Assembly: GCA_934546685.1 (NCBI GenBank)
Contig: CAKTEB010000007.1
Coordinates: forward strand, 1 to 44,577
DNA length: 44,577 nucleotides
From: an uncultured Oscillospiraceae bacterium
GTDB lineage: Bacteria > Bacillota > Clostridia > Oscillospirales > Oscillospiraceae
Direction of reading: 5' to 3'
Part shown: one piece after another, positions 1-8,400 of the stretch
How the letters are laid out: every line of letters begins with the position of its first letter
Numbering within the stretch: position 1 is the first letter of the stretch
Notes under the pieces: model-generated
Told to the model about the DNA's origin: nothing
Database searches by the model: none
Seen by the model: the letters and a program-made list of their open reading frames with translations, nothing else
Made by a program: the position numbers and the translations under genes

Positions 1-109
1 TGGCCAGCTCCACAGGATCTCCCGCCTCCCGGAGGTCCACCAAGTTCACGCCCTTGACCACCCGGCCGTTCTTCACGTCCAGGCAGGGGATGATTCGTTT
101 TGCCAGCAT
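1..109 (-). CDS. hisF: HisF, imidazole glycerol phosphate synthase cyclase subunit (N-terminal part only)
   Basis: Only the first 36 codons lie in the window; the rest runs off the left edge. The product begins MLAKRIIPCLDVKNGRVVKG, the HisF N-terminus, with the Asp of CLDV (residue 11) being the family's catalytic acid. HisF is the (beta/alpha)8 cyclase that works with HisH to turn PRFAR plus ammonia into IGP and AICAR in the cytoplasm. Its ATG shares one base with the hisA stop (TAATG), so it is translationally coupled and is the seventh gene of the his operon seen here. Partial only because of the window edge. Confidence 0.93.
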   Translation of the reverse strand, partial: MLAKRIIPCLDVKNGRVVKGVNLVDLREAGDPVELA

Positions 110-822
110 TACTCCGCCTCCTTCACCGCCAGGCCCAGGTCGATGGTCCCGGCATAGTAGGCCTTGCCGATGATGGCCCCGTCCATGGCTGCGGCCTTCA
201 GATTCCGGATATCCCCATTGCAGGATACGCCGCCGCTGGCGGTGATACAGCAGGATACCGCCTCCCGCAGCGCCTCCAGGCGCTGGAGATTGGGGCCGGA
301 CAGGGCGCCATCGGTGGCAATATCCGTGAAAATGATCCACTGAACCCCTAGGGCTTCCATACGCTTGGCAAAGTCCAGATAGTCAAGGCCGCTGCCGTCG
401 ATCCAGCCCGCGGTCTTCACCTCGCCGTCCAGCGCGTCGATGCCCACGGCGATCCGTTCTCCGTACCTTTGTACAGCCTCCGCCACGAATTCCGGATCCG
501 ACACCGCCGCCGAGCCGATCACCGCGCGGCTGACGCCCAAATCGAACACTGCCTCCAGATCCGCCATGGAGCGAATACCGCCGCCCAGCTCCACCTGGAG
601 TCCGCTGTTTCGGCATACAGCCTCCACGATGGCGCTGTTCTTCCGGACGCCGTCCTTGGCCCCGTCCAGATCCACCATGTGGATCCACTGGGCCCCGGCC
701 TCCCGGAAGGCTCTGGCAGTCTCCAGGGGATCCTCTGCCACCTGGTGCACGGTGGCAAAGTCGCCCTTTAACAGTCGGACGCACTTTCCGTCCTTCAAAT
801 CAATGGCCGGTAATAGGATCAT
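109..822 (-). CDS. hisA: HisA, ProFAR isomerase
   Basis: The 237-residue product isomerises ProFAR to PRFAR, the fourth step of histidine synthesis, in the cytoplasm. It starts MILLPAIDLKDGKCVRLLKG. The family's two catalytic aspartates appear to be D8 (AIDLKDG) and D129 (VGIDALDG). The phosphate-binding loops GGGIRS and ASGGVS of the half-barrel repeats are visible. The ATG at 822 is chosen over a longer in-frame extension because it overlaps the hisH stop by 4 bp and matches the family N-terminus; the extension is hisH read out of frame. Length is normal for HisA. Confidence 0.96.
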   Translation of the reverse strand: MILLPAIDLKDGKCVRLLKGDFATVHQVAEDPLETARAFREAGAQWIHMVDLDGAKDGVRKNSAIVEAVCRNSGLQVELGGGIRSMADLEAVFDLGVSRAVIGSAAVSDPEFVAEAVQRYGERIAVGIDALDGEVKTAGWIDGSGLDYLDFAKRMEALGVQWIIFTDIATDGALSGPNLQRLEALREAVSCCITASGGVSCNGDIRNLKAAAMDGAIIGKAYYAGTIDLGLAVKEAE

Positions 823-1424
823 TTCGTCAGCTCCCCAAAATTTTTCAGAATCGTCATGCCCACATCCCCGCTTTTCTCCGGGTGGAACTGGCAGCCGAAC
901 ACATTGCCCCGGGCCACCATGGCGGTGACGGCTGGGCCGTAGTCCGTAGTCATGGCCAGGTCTGATCGCTCCAAAGGCATTGCGCAGAAGCTGTGGACAA
1001 AGTATACATAGTCGCCGTCCCGGAGGCCCTGGGTCAGGGCGTTGGGCCGCAGGATCCTCAGACTGTTCCATCCGATGTGCGGCAGCTTTAGATCCGCTTT
1101 AATCTTTTCTACCGTGCCAGGGATCAGTCCCAGCCCCCGGTCACCGCCCATCTCCGTGCTGGAATCCAGCAGCATCTGCATTCCCAGGCAGATGCCGAGC
1201 AATGGCTTTTTCTCTGCCTGACGGATAATTTCCATGTCTATGCCGCTTTCCCGCAGGGCCGCCATGCACATGGGAAACGCCCCCACGCCGGGCAGGATCA
1301 TTCCGTCCGCCCGTTCCAGTTCCTCCGGGCGCTCCGCCAAATAGCTGTCATAGCCCAGGTAGTCAAGGGCCTTGGTGACGCTTTTCAGATTGCCCGCTCC
1401 GTAATCGATCACCGCAATACTCAT
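819..1424 (-). CDS. hisH: HisH, glutamine amidotransferase subunit of IGP synthase
   Basis: The 201-residue class I glutamine amidotransferase supplies ammonia to HisF. The nucleophile is C79 in the elbow GICLGMQ, and the rest of the triad is H181 and E183 in QFHPEKSG. The oxyanion-strand region PGVGAF is near residue 45. It overlaps hisA and hisB by 4 bp each, so it is coupled on both sides. Length and motifs are typical, and nothing looks broken. Confidence 0.96.
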   Translation of the reverse strand: MSIAVIDYGAGNLKSVTKALDYLGYDSYLAERPEELERADGMILPGVGAFPMCMAALRESGIDMEIIRQAEKKPLLGICLGMQMLLDSSTEMGGDRGLGLIPGTVEKIKADLKLPHIGWNSLRILRPNALTQGLRDGDYVYFVHSFCAMPLERSDLAMTTDYGPAVTAMVARGNVFGCQFHPEKSGDVGMTILKNFGELTK

Positions 1425-1999
1425 GCCAGCGCTCCTTTGGTAGAGGTCACCTGATCCGACACCACCTCCACCGCAGACTTGAGGCTCAGGCCCAGAGCCT
1501 TAAACAGTCCCTCGGTGATGTGATGGGCGTTTTCGCCGTATTCGGTCTTTAGATGCAGGGTGATGCCGCTGTTCATGGCGAAGGCCTGCATGAACTCCTT
1601 GGTGAGGCAGCTGTCATACTGGCCGATCATGGGCTGGGGCATGGGCGCGTTCATCACCAGGTAGGGCCGCCCGGAAATATCCAGGGCGCAGAACTCCAAG
1701 CTCTCGTCCATGGGCACAAAGCTGCTGGCAAAGCGCCGGATGCCGGTCTTGTCCCCCAGTGCCTGCCGGAGAGCCTGACCTAGGACAATGCCCACATCCT
1801 CCACGGAGTGGTGGCCGTCCACATACAGGTCGCCCTTGCAGCGCACCGTACCGCCGAAGCCTGCGTAGAACAGCAGGGCGTGGAGCATATGGTCAAAGAA
1901 TCCGATGCCCGTATCGATATCCAGTTCTCCCCCCTCCAGGCTCAGGGTCACCTGCACCTGGGTCTCCTTGGTATTCCGTGTGATCTCTGCCTGTCTCAT
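1421..1999 (-). CDS. hisB: HisB, imidazoleglycerol-phosphate dehydratase
   Basis: The 192-residue monofunctional IGPD converts IGP to imidazole acetol phosphate. It has the two metal-binding motifs of the family, DGHHSVEDVG (about residue 65) and ENAHHITE (about residue 157), and the FFDHMLHAL segment near the N-terminus. It lacks a fused histidinol phosphatase domain, as is usual in Firmicutes. It overlaps hisH by 4 bp and starts 1 bp after the hisD stop. Confidence 0.96.
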   Translation of the reverse strand: MRQAEITRNTKETQVQVTLSLEGGELDIDTGIGFFDHMLHALLFYAGFGGTVRCKGDLYVDGHHSVEDVGIVLGQALRQALGDKTGIRRFASSFVPMDESLEFCALDISGRPYLVMNAPMPQPMIGQYDSCLTKEFMQAFAMNSGITLHLKTEYGENAHHITEGLFKALGLSLKSAVEVVSDQVTSTKGALA

Positions 2000-2000
2000 A

Positions 2001-3275
2001 TCAGAACCTCACTTTAATGGAATTGGCATGGGCCGTGAGATGCTCGCTCTCCGCCATGGCGATGATCTCATCCTTCACGGAGGCCAGAGCCTCCCGGCTG
2101 AAATCAATGACGCTCATTTTTTTCAAGAAGCTCTCCACGCTGAGGGGAGAGAAAAACCGTGCGGTACCGGAGGTAGGCAGCACATGGCAGGGCCCCGCCA
2201 TATAGTCCCCCAGCGGCTCGGGCGTATTCTGGCCCAGGAACACCGCGCCGGCATTGAGGATCTTGGGAAGCCAGGTTCTCGGCTCCTTCACCATCAGCTC
2301 CAGATGCTCCGGGGCAATCTCATTGGCCAGGCCGCAGCACTGCTCCAGGCTGTCGCAGACCATGATCGCGCCGTAGTCCCGCAGGGACTGCTCGATCACG
2401 TCCTTCCGGCTCAGATACCCGGTCTGCCGCTCCATCTCCTGTGCCACCTGCTCCGCCAGAGTCTGGGAGGTGGTCAGCAGCACGGCACTGGCCATTACAT
2501 CATGCTCCGCCTGGGACAGCAGGTCCGCCGCCGTATAGACGGGATCCGCGGTCTCGTCGGCGATCACCAGCACCTCAGAGGGCCCGGCTACCATGTCGAT
2601 ATCCAAAGTGCCGTAGGCCATCCGCTTGGCCGCCGCCACAAAGGCATTGCCCGGGCCCACCAGCTTGTCCACTCTGGGAATAAAGCCAGCCCCATAGGTC
2701 AGGGCCGCCACAGCCTGGACACCGCCCACCGCAATGACCCGATCCACCTTGGCCACCCATGCCGCCGCCAGCACCGCGTCATTGAGGTTCTCCGTAGGCG
2801 GCGTGACCATGATGATCTCTCCGCAGCCCGCCACCTTGGCGGGGATCACGTTCATCAGCACAGAGCTGGGATAGGCCGCCCGGCCGCCCGGCACATAGAC
2901 GCCCACGCGGCTCAGGCCCCGGACGATCTGGCCCACAGTACCCCCGGCCATAGGACTCTCCCACTCCCGGGTCTTGGCCAGCAGCTCCGACTGATAGGCC
3001 CAGATATTGTCCGCACTCTGCTGGAATGCCGCCAGCAGCTTTGGATCAATGCGCTCCGCCGCGGCCTTTAGGGTATCCTGAGAGATCTCATAGGGCTCCG
3101 CCCCATCGAATTTCAGCGAGTATTCCCTGACGGCCTCATAGCCCCTTTGGCGCACCGCCTCCATGATCTCCCGGGCGGACTTCTCAATGCCCGCGCCGGT
3201 CTCGGCGGCCCGCTGGCGCATGGCCGCGATCTGCTTTTTCTCTGCCGTTCCGTCGGCCCTTACAATGGTAATCAT
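2001..3275 (-). CDS. hisD: HisD, histidinol dehydrogenase
   Basis: The 424-residue product carries out the two NAD-dependent oxidations that finish histidine synthesis. Recognisable segments are GGRAAYPSS, VGPGNAFVAAAKR, DMVAGPSEVLVIAD, and ANEIAPEHLEL, the last holding family catalytic and zinc-binding residues. I start it at the ATG at 3275 (MITIVRADG), which overlaps the hisG stop by 4 bp like the other junctions. An upstream in-frame ATG at 3326 would force a 55-bp overlap and adds 17 residues that do not resemble HisD. Confidence 0.95.
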   Translation of the reverse strand: MITIVRADGTAEKKQIAAMRQRAAETGAGIEKSAREIMEAVRQRGYEAVREYSLKFDGAEPYEISQDTLKAAAERIDPKLLAAFQQSADNIWAYQSELLAKTREWESPMAGGTVGQIVRGLSRVGVYVPGGRAAYPSSVLMNVIPAKVAGCGEIIMVTPPTENLNDAVLAAAWVAKVDRVIAVGGVQAVAALTYGAGFIPRVDKLVGPGNAFVAAAKRMAYGTLDIDMVAGPSEVLVIADETADPVYTAADLLSQAEHDVMASAVLLTTSQTLAEQVAQEMERQTGYLSRKDVIEQSLRDYGAIMVCDSLEQCCGLANEIAPEHLELMVKEPRTWLPKILNAGAVFLGQNTPEPLGDYMAGPCHVLPTSGTARFFSPLSVESFLKKMSVIDFSREALASVKDEIIAMAESEHLTAHANSIKVRF

Positions 3276-3901
3276 CCCAAACACCCCTCGATCCGATCGA
3301 TAAAGTCGAATATTTCCTGATGACACAGCTTTAAGCTGGCTGTATTCACAATGAGCCGTGCGCTCACGGGCGCAACAGTCTCGATGGGCACCAGTCCGTT
3401 TTCCTTGAGTGTGGTGCCGGTCTGCACAATATCCACGATGCCGTTGGACAGTCCCACCAGCGGAGCCAGCTCTACGCTGCCCTCGATCTTGATGACGGAC
3501 ACGTCCATGCCCTTCCCAGCAAAATACGCTTTGGTGACGTTGGGATACTTGGAGGCAATGACCCGGTTCTGATACGTCCCGTAGAAATCGCTGCCCTCCG
3601 GCACCGCCAGGGCGAAGCGGCAGGCCCCAAAGCCCAGATCCAGCATCTCATAGTAGCTACCCCCATGCTCCATCATGGTGTCCTTGCCCACAATGCCCAG
3701 GTCGCAGACCCCATGGGTCACATAGGTCAGCACATCCGCCGCCTTGCTGAGCACCACGTCCATGGGGTAGTTCTCAATGGGCAGGATCAGCTTTCGGGTG
3801 TCTGCCCGAACCTGGCTGCAATCCAGCCCCATCTTCTCGAACAAATCCAGAGAATCCTCCAGCAGGCGGCCCTTGGTCACCGCAATTCTCAGCCGTTTCA
3901 C
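3272..3901 (-). CDS. hisG: HisG, ATP phosphoribosyltransferase catalytic subunit (short form)
   Basis: The 209-residue product joins ATP and PRPP in the first, committed step. It is the short HisG class that lacks the C-terminal regulatory domain and works as a hetero-octamer with HisZ, which is encoded just upstream with a 4-bp overlap. The start MKRLRIAVTKGRLLEDSLDL and the PRPP-binding loop DIVQTGTTLKENGL (about residues 155-168) are characteristic. Feedback inhibition by histidine would be conferred through HisZ; that is family knowledge, not visible here. Confidence 0.96.
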   Translation of the reverse strand: MKRLRIAVTKGRLLEDSLDLFEKMGLDCSQVRADTRKLILPIENYPMDVVLSKAADVLTYVTHGVCDLGIVGKDTMMEHGGSYYEMLDLGFGACRFALAVPEGSDFYGTYQNRVIASKYPNVTKAYFAGKGMDVSVIKIEGSVELAPLVGLSNGIVDIVQTGTTLKENGLVPIETVAPVSARLIVNTASLKLCHQEIFDFIDRIEGCLG

Positions 3902-5076
3902 AGTGCTGCCTCCTTTTCCTCATTCTCTGTCACCAGGATCAGCCGGCTGGCACCCAGCCGCCGGGCCTCCGCCTCGGCCGCCCTGGGGGTCTGGCTGGCA
4001 GAAAGCATGGCCGTTTGTCTGGGCTGCTGCTCCAACAGATCTCTGGCCCGCTTCAGGCACCCCAGCTCGTACCAGATCAGTGTGTCCGGGCCCTTGTGAA
4101 TGGGAGTCTCCAGGCAGCCCGCCACGGCCTCCACATCCAGTCCGAAGCCCGTTGCGGGGATCTCCTTGCCGAACTGGCCAATGAGCCGGTCATACCGTCC
4201 TCCGGAGATCACGTTGCTGCCCGCTCCCGGAACAAAGCCCCGGAAGATCATGCCCGTGTAGTATTCGATATTCTGGATCAGCCCCAGGTCAAACTGCACA
4301 TGGCCGCTGAGTCCCGCCTGATCCAAGACCCCGTAGATCTCCTCCAGATAGTCGATAGCCTTCATGGCCTCCGGCTCTCCGCAGAGCTCCTTGGCAGTCT
4401 CCAAGACCTCCGGGCCGCCGAAGAGCCTGGGCAGCTGCCATAATGCTTTCCCGGCAGGCTGATTTTCATAGCCCCGCAAGGCCGCCCGATAGGACACATA
4501 GTCCTTTTTCTCCACACAGGCGCGCAGGGTGCCCTGCAGCTCCTCACCGGCCCCCAGGGCCGAGAGCAGCGCCGAAAAATAGCCCACATGACCGATCTCG
4601 ATATGATAATCCTCCACGCCGCAGGCCTCCAGGACATCTATCGCCATAGAGAGGATCTCCAGATCCGCCCGAAGCCCCTGGGCCCCAATGAGCTCCACCC
4701 CGCACTGGTCGATCTCCGTCCGGGCCCCGGTGTTGATGTCGTCGGAGCGGAATACCGTCTGGTTATAGTAGAGTCTGAGCGGCAGCGGCAGGGTGCTGAG
4801 CTTGGTGGCCGCCACCCGGCCGATGGCCACGGTGTTGTCCGGGCGCATCACCAGGAGCTTTCCCGTGCGCTCCACGCATTTCATCATAGCCTCCTGGCTC
4901 AGAGGATGCCCCGCCGCGGGGATGATATCGTAATACTCCACATTGGGCGTAGTGAGCTCCGTATAGCCCCGGCGCTGGAACAGCCCGGTGGCCGCCTGCT
5001 CCACCTGGCGGCACACGGCGCACTCGGCAAACAGCCGATCCCGGGTGCCCTCCGGCGTCCCGATGGTCTTGTTCAT
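3898..5076 (-). CDS. hisZ: HisZ, ATP phosphoribosyltransferase regulatory subunit
   Basis: The 392-residue product resembles the catalytic core of histidyl-tRNA synthetase. Class II motif 2-like sequence RLYYNQTVFRSD and motif 3-like GGRYDRLIGQFG are present, but the family lacks a HisRS anticodon domain and does not charge tRNA. It pairs with the short HisG that follows it. It is the first gene of the operon. The ATG at 5076 is preceded by an AAAGGAG site about 12 bases upstream, and a sigma-A promoter lies at 5120-5148. True HisRS is excluded by the missing C-terminal domain and the his-operon context. Confidence 0.94.
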   Translation of the reverse strand: MNKTIGTPEGTRDRLFAECAVCRQVEQAATGLFQRRGYTELTTPNVEYYDIIPAAGHPLSQEAMMKCVERTGKLLVMRPDNTVAIGRVAATKLSTLPLPLRLYYNQTVFRSDDINTGARTEIDQCGVELIGAQGLRADLEILSMAIDVLEACGVEDYHIEIGHVGYFSALLSALGAGEELQGTLRACVEKKDYVSYRAALRGYENQPAGKALWQLPRLFGGPEVLETAKELCGEPEAMKAIDYLEEIYGVLDQAGLSGHVQFDLGLIQNIEYYTGMIFRGFVPGAGSNVISGGRYDRLIGQFGKEIPATGFGLDVEAVAGCLETPIHKGPDTLIWYELGCLKRARDLLEQQPRQTAMLSASQTPRAAEAEARRLGASRLILVTENEEKEAAL

Positions 5077-5119
5077 GGAGATTCAGCTCCTTTGCTCCGT
5101 TATTCTTTCGTTCGCTAAT

Positions 5120-5148
5120 ATATTATCACAAGAAAGTGCATTGTGCAA
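5120..5148 (-). promoter_or_regulatory. Sigma-A promoter of the his operon
   Basis: On the minus strand a -35 TTGCAC (5143-5148) and a -10 TAATAT (5120-5125) are separated by 17 bp, with a TGA just before the -10 (extended -10). The predicted start lies about 35-40 nt ahead of hisZ, so no room is left for a T-box leader. A 7-bp inverted repeat TGGATTT/AAATCCA (5151-5157, 5163-5169) sits 2 bp upstream of the -35 and may be an operator. Confidence 0.8.
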
Positions 5149-5204
5149 GATGGATTTTACCGAAATCCACCGGTTCTCCCCCAGACTTTTTGCCGAATGC
5201 TACG

Positions 5205-5244
5205 AAAAAATCTGCCGACGGGAGCGAATATCCTGTCGGCAGAT
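5205..5244 (-). terminator. Intrinsic terminator downstream of polC
   Basis: On the minus strand arms at 5232-5243 and 5211-5222 form a 12-bp stem with one C-A mismatch and a 9-nt loop, followed at once by six T (5210-5205). It would end the polC cluster transcript and insulate the his promoter 57 bp further on. A 160-bp insertion-like element lies between it and polC. Confidence 0.75.
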
Positions 5245-5257
5245 CAAAATATTGAGT

Positions 5258-5423
5258 TAGGGCAATACTACGCAAATCGCCAAGAGAGTCTGGCGAGAGA
5301 TTTTGCGTCAGAAAAAGGTGTAAAACCGCAGACATACTTTGTGTATTTCAAGGTTTTACAAACGCATTTCTGGCGGAAAAGATCCGCCAGAATCCGCGGG
5401 CGTATTTGTGTAGTGTTGCCCTA
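5258..5423. mobile_element. MITE-like element with 20-bp imperfect terminal inverted repeats
   Basis: The left end (5258-5277) and the reverse complement of the right end (5404-5423) match at 18 of 20 bases, beginning TAGGGCAA. If the outer TA on each side is a target duplication, the element proper is 5260-5421 (GGGC...GCCC), which fits TA-targeting elements of the IS630/mariner type. Inside are three further inverted repeats: CGCCA/TGGCG (5278-5282, 5291-5295), GTAAAACC/GGTTTTAC (5320-5327, 5352-5359) and TCTGGCGG/CCGCCAGA (5369-5376, 5384-5391). It has no coding capacity. No second copy was seen in this window, so mobility is inferred from structure. Confidence 0.6.
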
Positions 5424-8400
5424 GAACAAGGTTACCTGCGACGTCTCCGGCAGGTCGCCGAAGGCGCCCAGGGCCCGGAGCAGATCCATATGGGTCTTGG
5501 AGACCTTGGGGCAGGCCTCACTGAACTCCTCGATGGAAATAAAGTGCTTGCCTTCCCGGCCCTCCATGATGTCCCAGGCCGCGCTTTCGCCCAGGCCGGA
5601 CACCGCCACAAAGGGCGGCAGCAGCTTCCCGTCCTCCAGGTTGAACTTGGTGGCGTGGGATTTATAGATGTCGATGGGCGCAAACTCAAAGCCTCGGAGA
5701 TAGAACTCGTAGCAGGCCTCCAGGGTGGTCATGAGATCCTCGTCCTTATCCGTGGCATCCGGATCGTTCTTGATGCGCTCGATATGACGCTTCACGGTAT
5801 CGATGCCCTGGGTCATCATCTCCGCGTCAAAGCCGCCCTTCTGGCTCTTCCGATAGAAGTAGGCGCTGTAGAAGGCCAGGGGCTCGTGTACCTTGAACCA
5901 TGCGATGCGGAAGGCCATCATAACGTAGGCCACCGCGTGGGCCTTGGGGAACAGATAGGCGATCTTCGCCAGGGATTCGATGTACCACTTGGGTACCCCC
6001 AGCTCCTGCATCTTTTCCACCCAGCCCTCCTGGAAGCCGCCCTTCTTGACCTTGCCCTTTCGGACAGCCTCCATGATCTTAAAGGCCATCTTGGGCTCCA
6101 TGCCCTTGGAGATCAGGAACAGCATGATATCGTCACGGCAGCCTACCGTTTCCTTTACGGTTGCGGTGCCGGACAGGATCAGATCCTTAGCATTGCCCAG
6201 CCACACGTCGGTGCCGTGGGAGAAGCCGGACAGACGCACCAGCATATCAAAGCCGTCCGGCTGGGTATCCACCAGCATCTGCCGGGTGAAAGAGGTACCG
6301 AACTCCGGGATACCGATGGAGCCGGTCTTTCCGATGATTGGATCATCGTCCGGCAGTCCCAGGGGCGCGGGAGAGCGGAAGATCTCCTTGGTGGCCGGAT
6401 CGTCCAGAGGGATCTTCTTGGCGTCCAGGCCGGTCATATCCTCCAGCATGCGGATCATGGTGGGATCATCATGGCCCAGCATATCCAGCTTCAGAAGATT
6501 TTCCTCCATGCAGTGGTATTCAAAATGGGTGGTGATGATATCCGTATTGGGGTCGTCCGCCGGGTGCTGCACCGGGCAGAAATCGTAGATCTCCTTATCT
6601 CCGGGAATGACCACCAGGCCGCCGGGATGCTGGCCGGTGGTACGCTTGACGCCGGTGCAGCCCATGGCGAGTCGGTTCTCCTCGGCCTTGGAGGCGCTGA
6701 GGCCCCGCTCCTGGAGGTACTTCATGGCATAGCCGTAGGCAGTCTTCTCCGCCACGGTGCCGATGGTGCCCGCCCGGAACACATGGCTAGAGCCGAACAT
6801 CTCGATGCAGTATGCGTGGGCCTTGGACTGGTATTCACCGGAAAAGTTCAGGTCGATATCCGGCACCTTGTCGCCGCCGAAGCCCAGGAAGGTCTCAAAG
6901 GGGATATCGAAGCCGTCCTTGGCGTAGTCTGCCCCGCAGATGGGGCACTTGGCATCGGGCATATCCGCACCGCAGCCATAGCCCTCTCCGGCAGCAAAAT
7001 CCGTGTGCTTGCAGTTGGGGCACCGGTAGTGGGCGGGCAGAGAGTTTACCTCGGTGATGCCGGACATAAAGGCCACCAGAGAGGAGCCCACAGAGCCTCG
7101 GGAGCCAACTAAGTAGCCATGCTCCAGGGAGTTGGCCACCAGCTTCTGAGCAGACATATAAATCACATCGTAGTGACGGCCCAGAATGGCGGACAGCTCC
7201 GTCTCCAGGCGTTCGGTAATGAGACTGGGAGGATTGTCTCCGTAGAGCTCGTGCATTTTGCCGTAGACCAGATCCTTGAGCTGGCCCGCGGAATTCTCGA
7301 TAGAGGGCGGGAACAGATTGTGTGGGACTGGCCGGATCTCGTCGCACATATCCGCAATGAGATTCGTGTTGGTGATGACCACCTCCCGGCACTTCTCCTC
7401 CCCCAGATAGGAGAACTCCTCCAGCATCTCATCGGTGGATTTGAAGTAGATGGGCAGGGATTTGTCCGCGTCGTCGAACTTCTTGGTGGCCAGAAGAATA
7501 TGCCGGAAGATCTCGTCCTCGGGGTTCAGGAAGTGGACGTCGCCGGTAGCCACCACGGGTTTGCCCAGCTCCTCGCCCAGTCGGACGATGGTGCGATTGT
7601 AGTTTCTCAGATCCTCGTCGTTTTCGGCAGTGCCGTTGGCGATGAGGAAGCGGTTGTTGCAGATGGGCTGGATCTCTAAGTAGTCGTAGAAGCTGGCGAT
7701 TCGCAAAAGCTCGTCCCAGCTGCGGTTATCGATGACCGCCCGGAACAGCTCGCCGGCCTCACAGGCGGAGCCAATGAGGATGCCCTCCCGCCATTTCGCC
7801 AGCTCGCTCTTGGGGATACGGGGCACGCGCTTGTAGTATTTCAGGTGAGAATAGGAGATGAGCCGATAGAGATTCCGCAGGCCCGTGTTGTTTTTGGCGA
7901 ACAGGATAATATGCCGGGCCTGGAGGGAGGAGATCTTGTTGCCTGCCTTCATCTCCGACATGGCCGCGTTGATCTCCGACACATGGGTGATGCCCTTCTC
8001 CTCCAGCATCTGAAAGAACCGCTCCAGCATATAGCCCACGGTCATGGCGTCGTCCACCGCCCGGTGGTGGTTAAAATCCGGGAGGCTCAGGGCGTCGGCC
8101 ACCACGTTGAGCTTATACTTGTTGAGACCGGGCATCAGGCCCTGGGCCATGACCAGGGTATCGAGATAGGTGGGCCGGAATTCGATCCCCAGCTTCTGGC
8201 ACGCCGCCTTCACGAAGCTCACGTCAAAGTCCGCGTTGTGGGCCGCCAGTGGCCGATCCCCGCAGAACTCCAAAAAGGCCGGAATGGCCTCCTCCAGCTT
8301 TGGGGCATCCGCCAGCATGGCGTCGGTGATGCCCGTGAGCTCAATGATCTTCTGGGGCAGCTTCCGCTGTGGATCCACGAAGGTCTGGAACTTCTTTTCC

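Noticed and set aside
5077..5420. T-box riboswitch for the his operon
   Set aside because: The promoter lies only about 40 nt from the hisZ start, and no T-box sequence or specifier stem is visible.
5406..7112. A 568-codon plus-strand open frame opposite polC
   Set aside because: The composition (Leu, His, Gly-rich) is that of reversed polC codons; no motif or start signal supports it.
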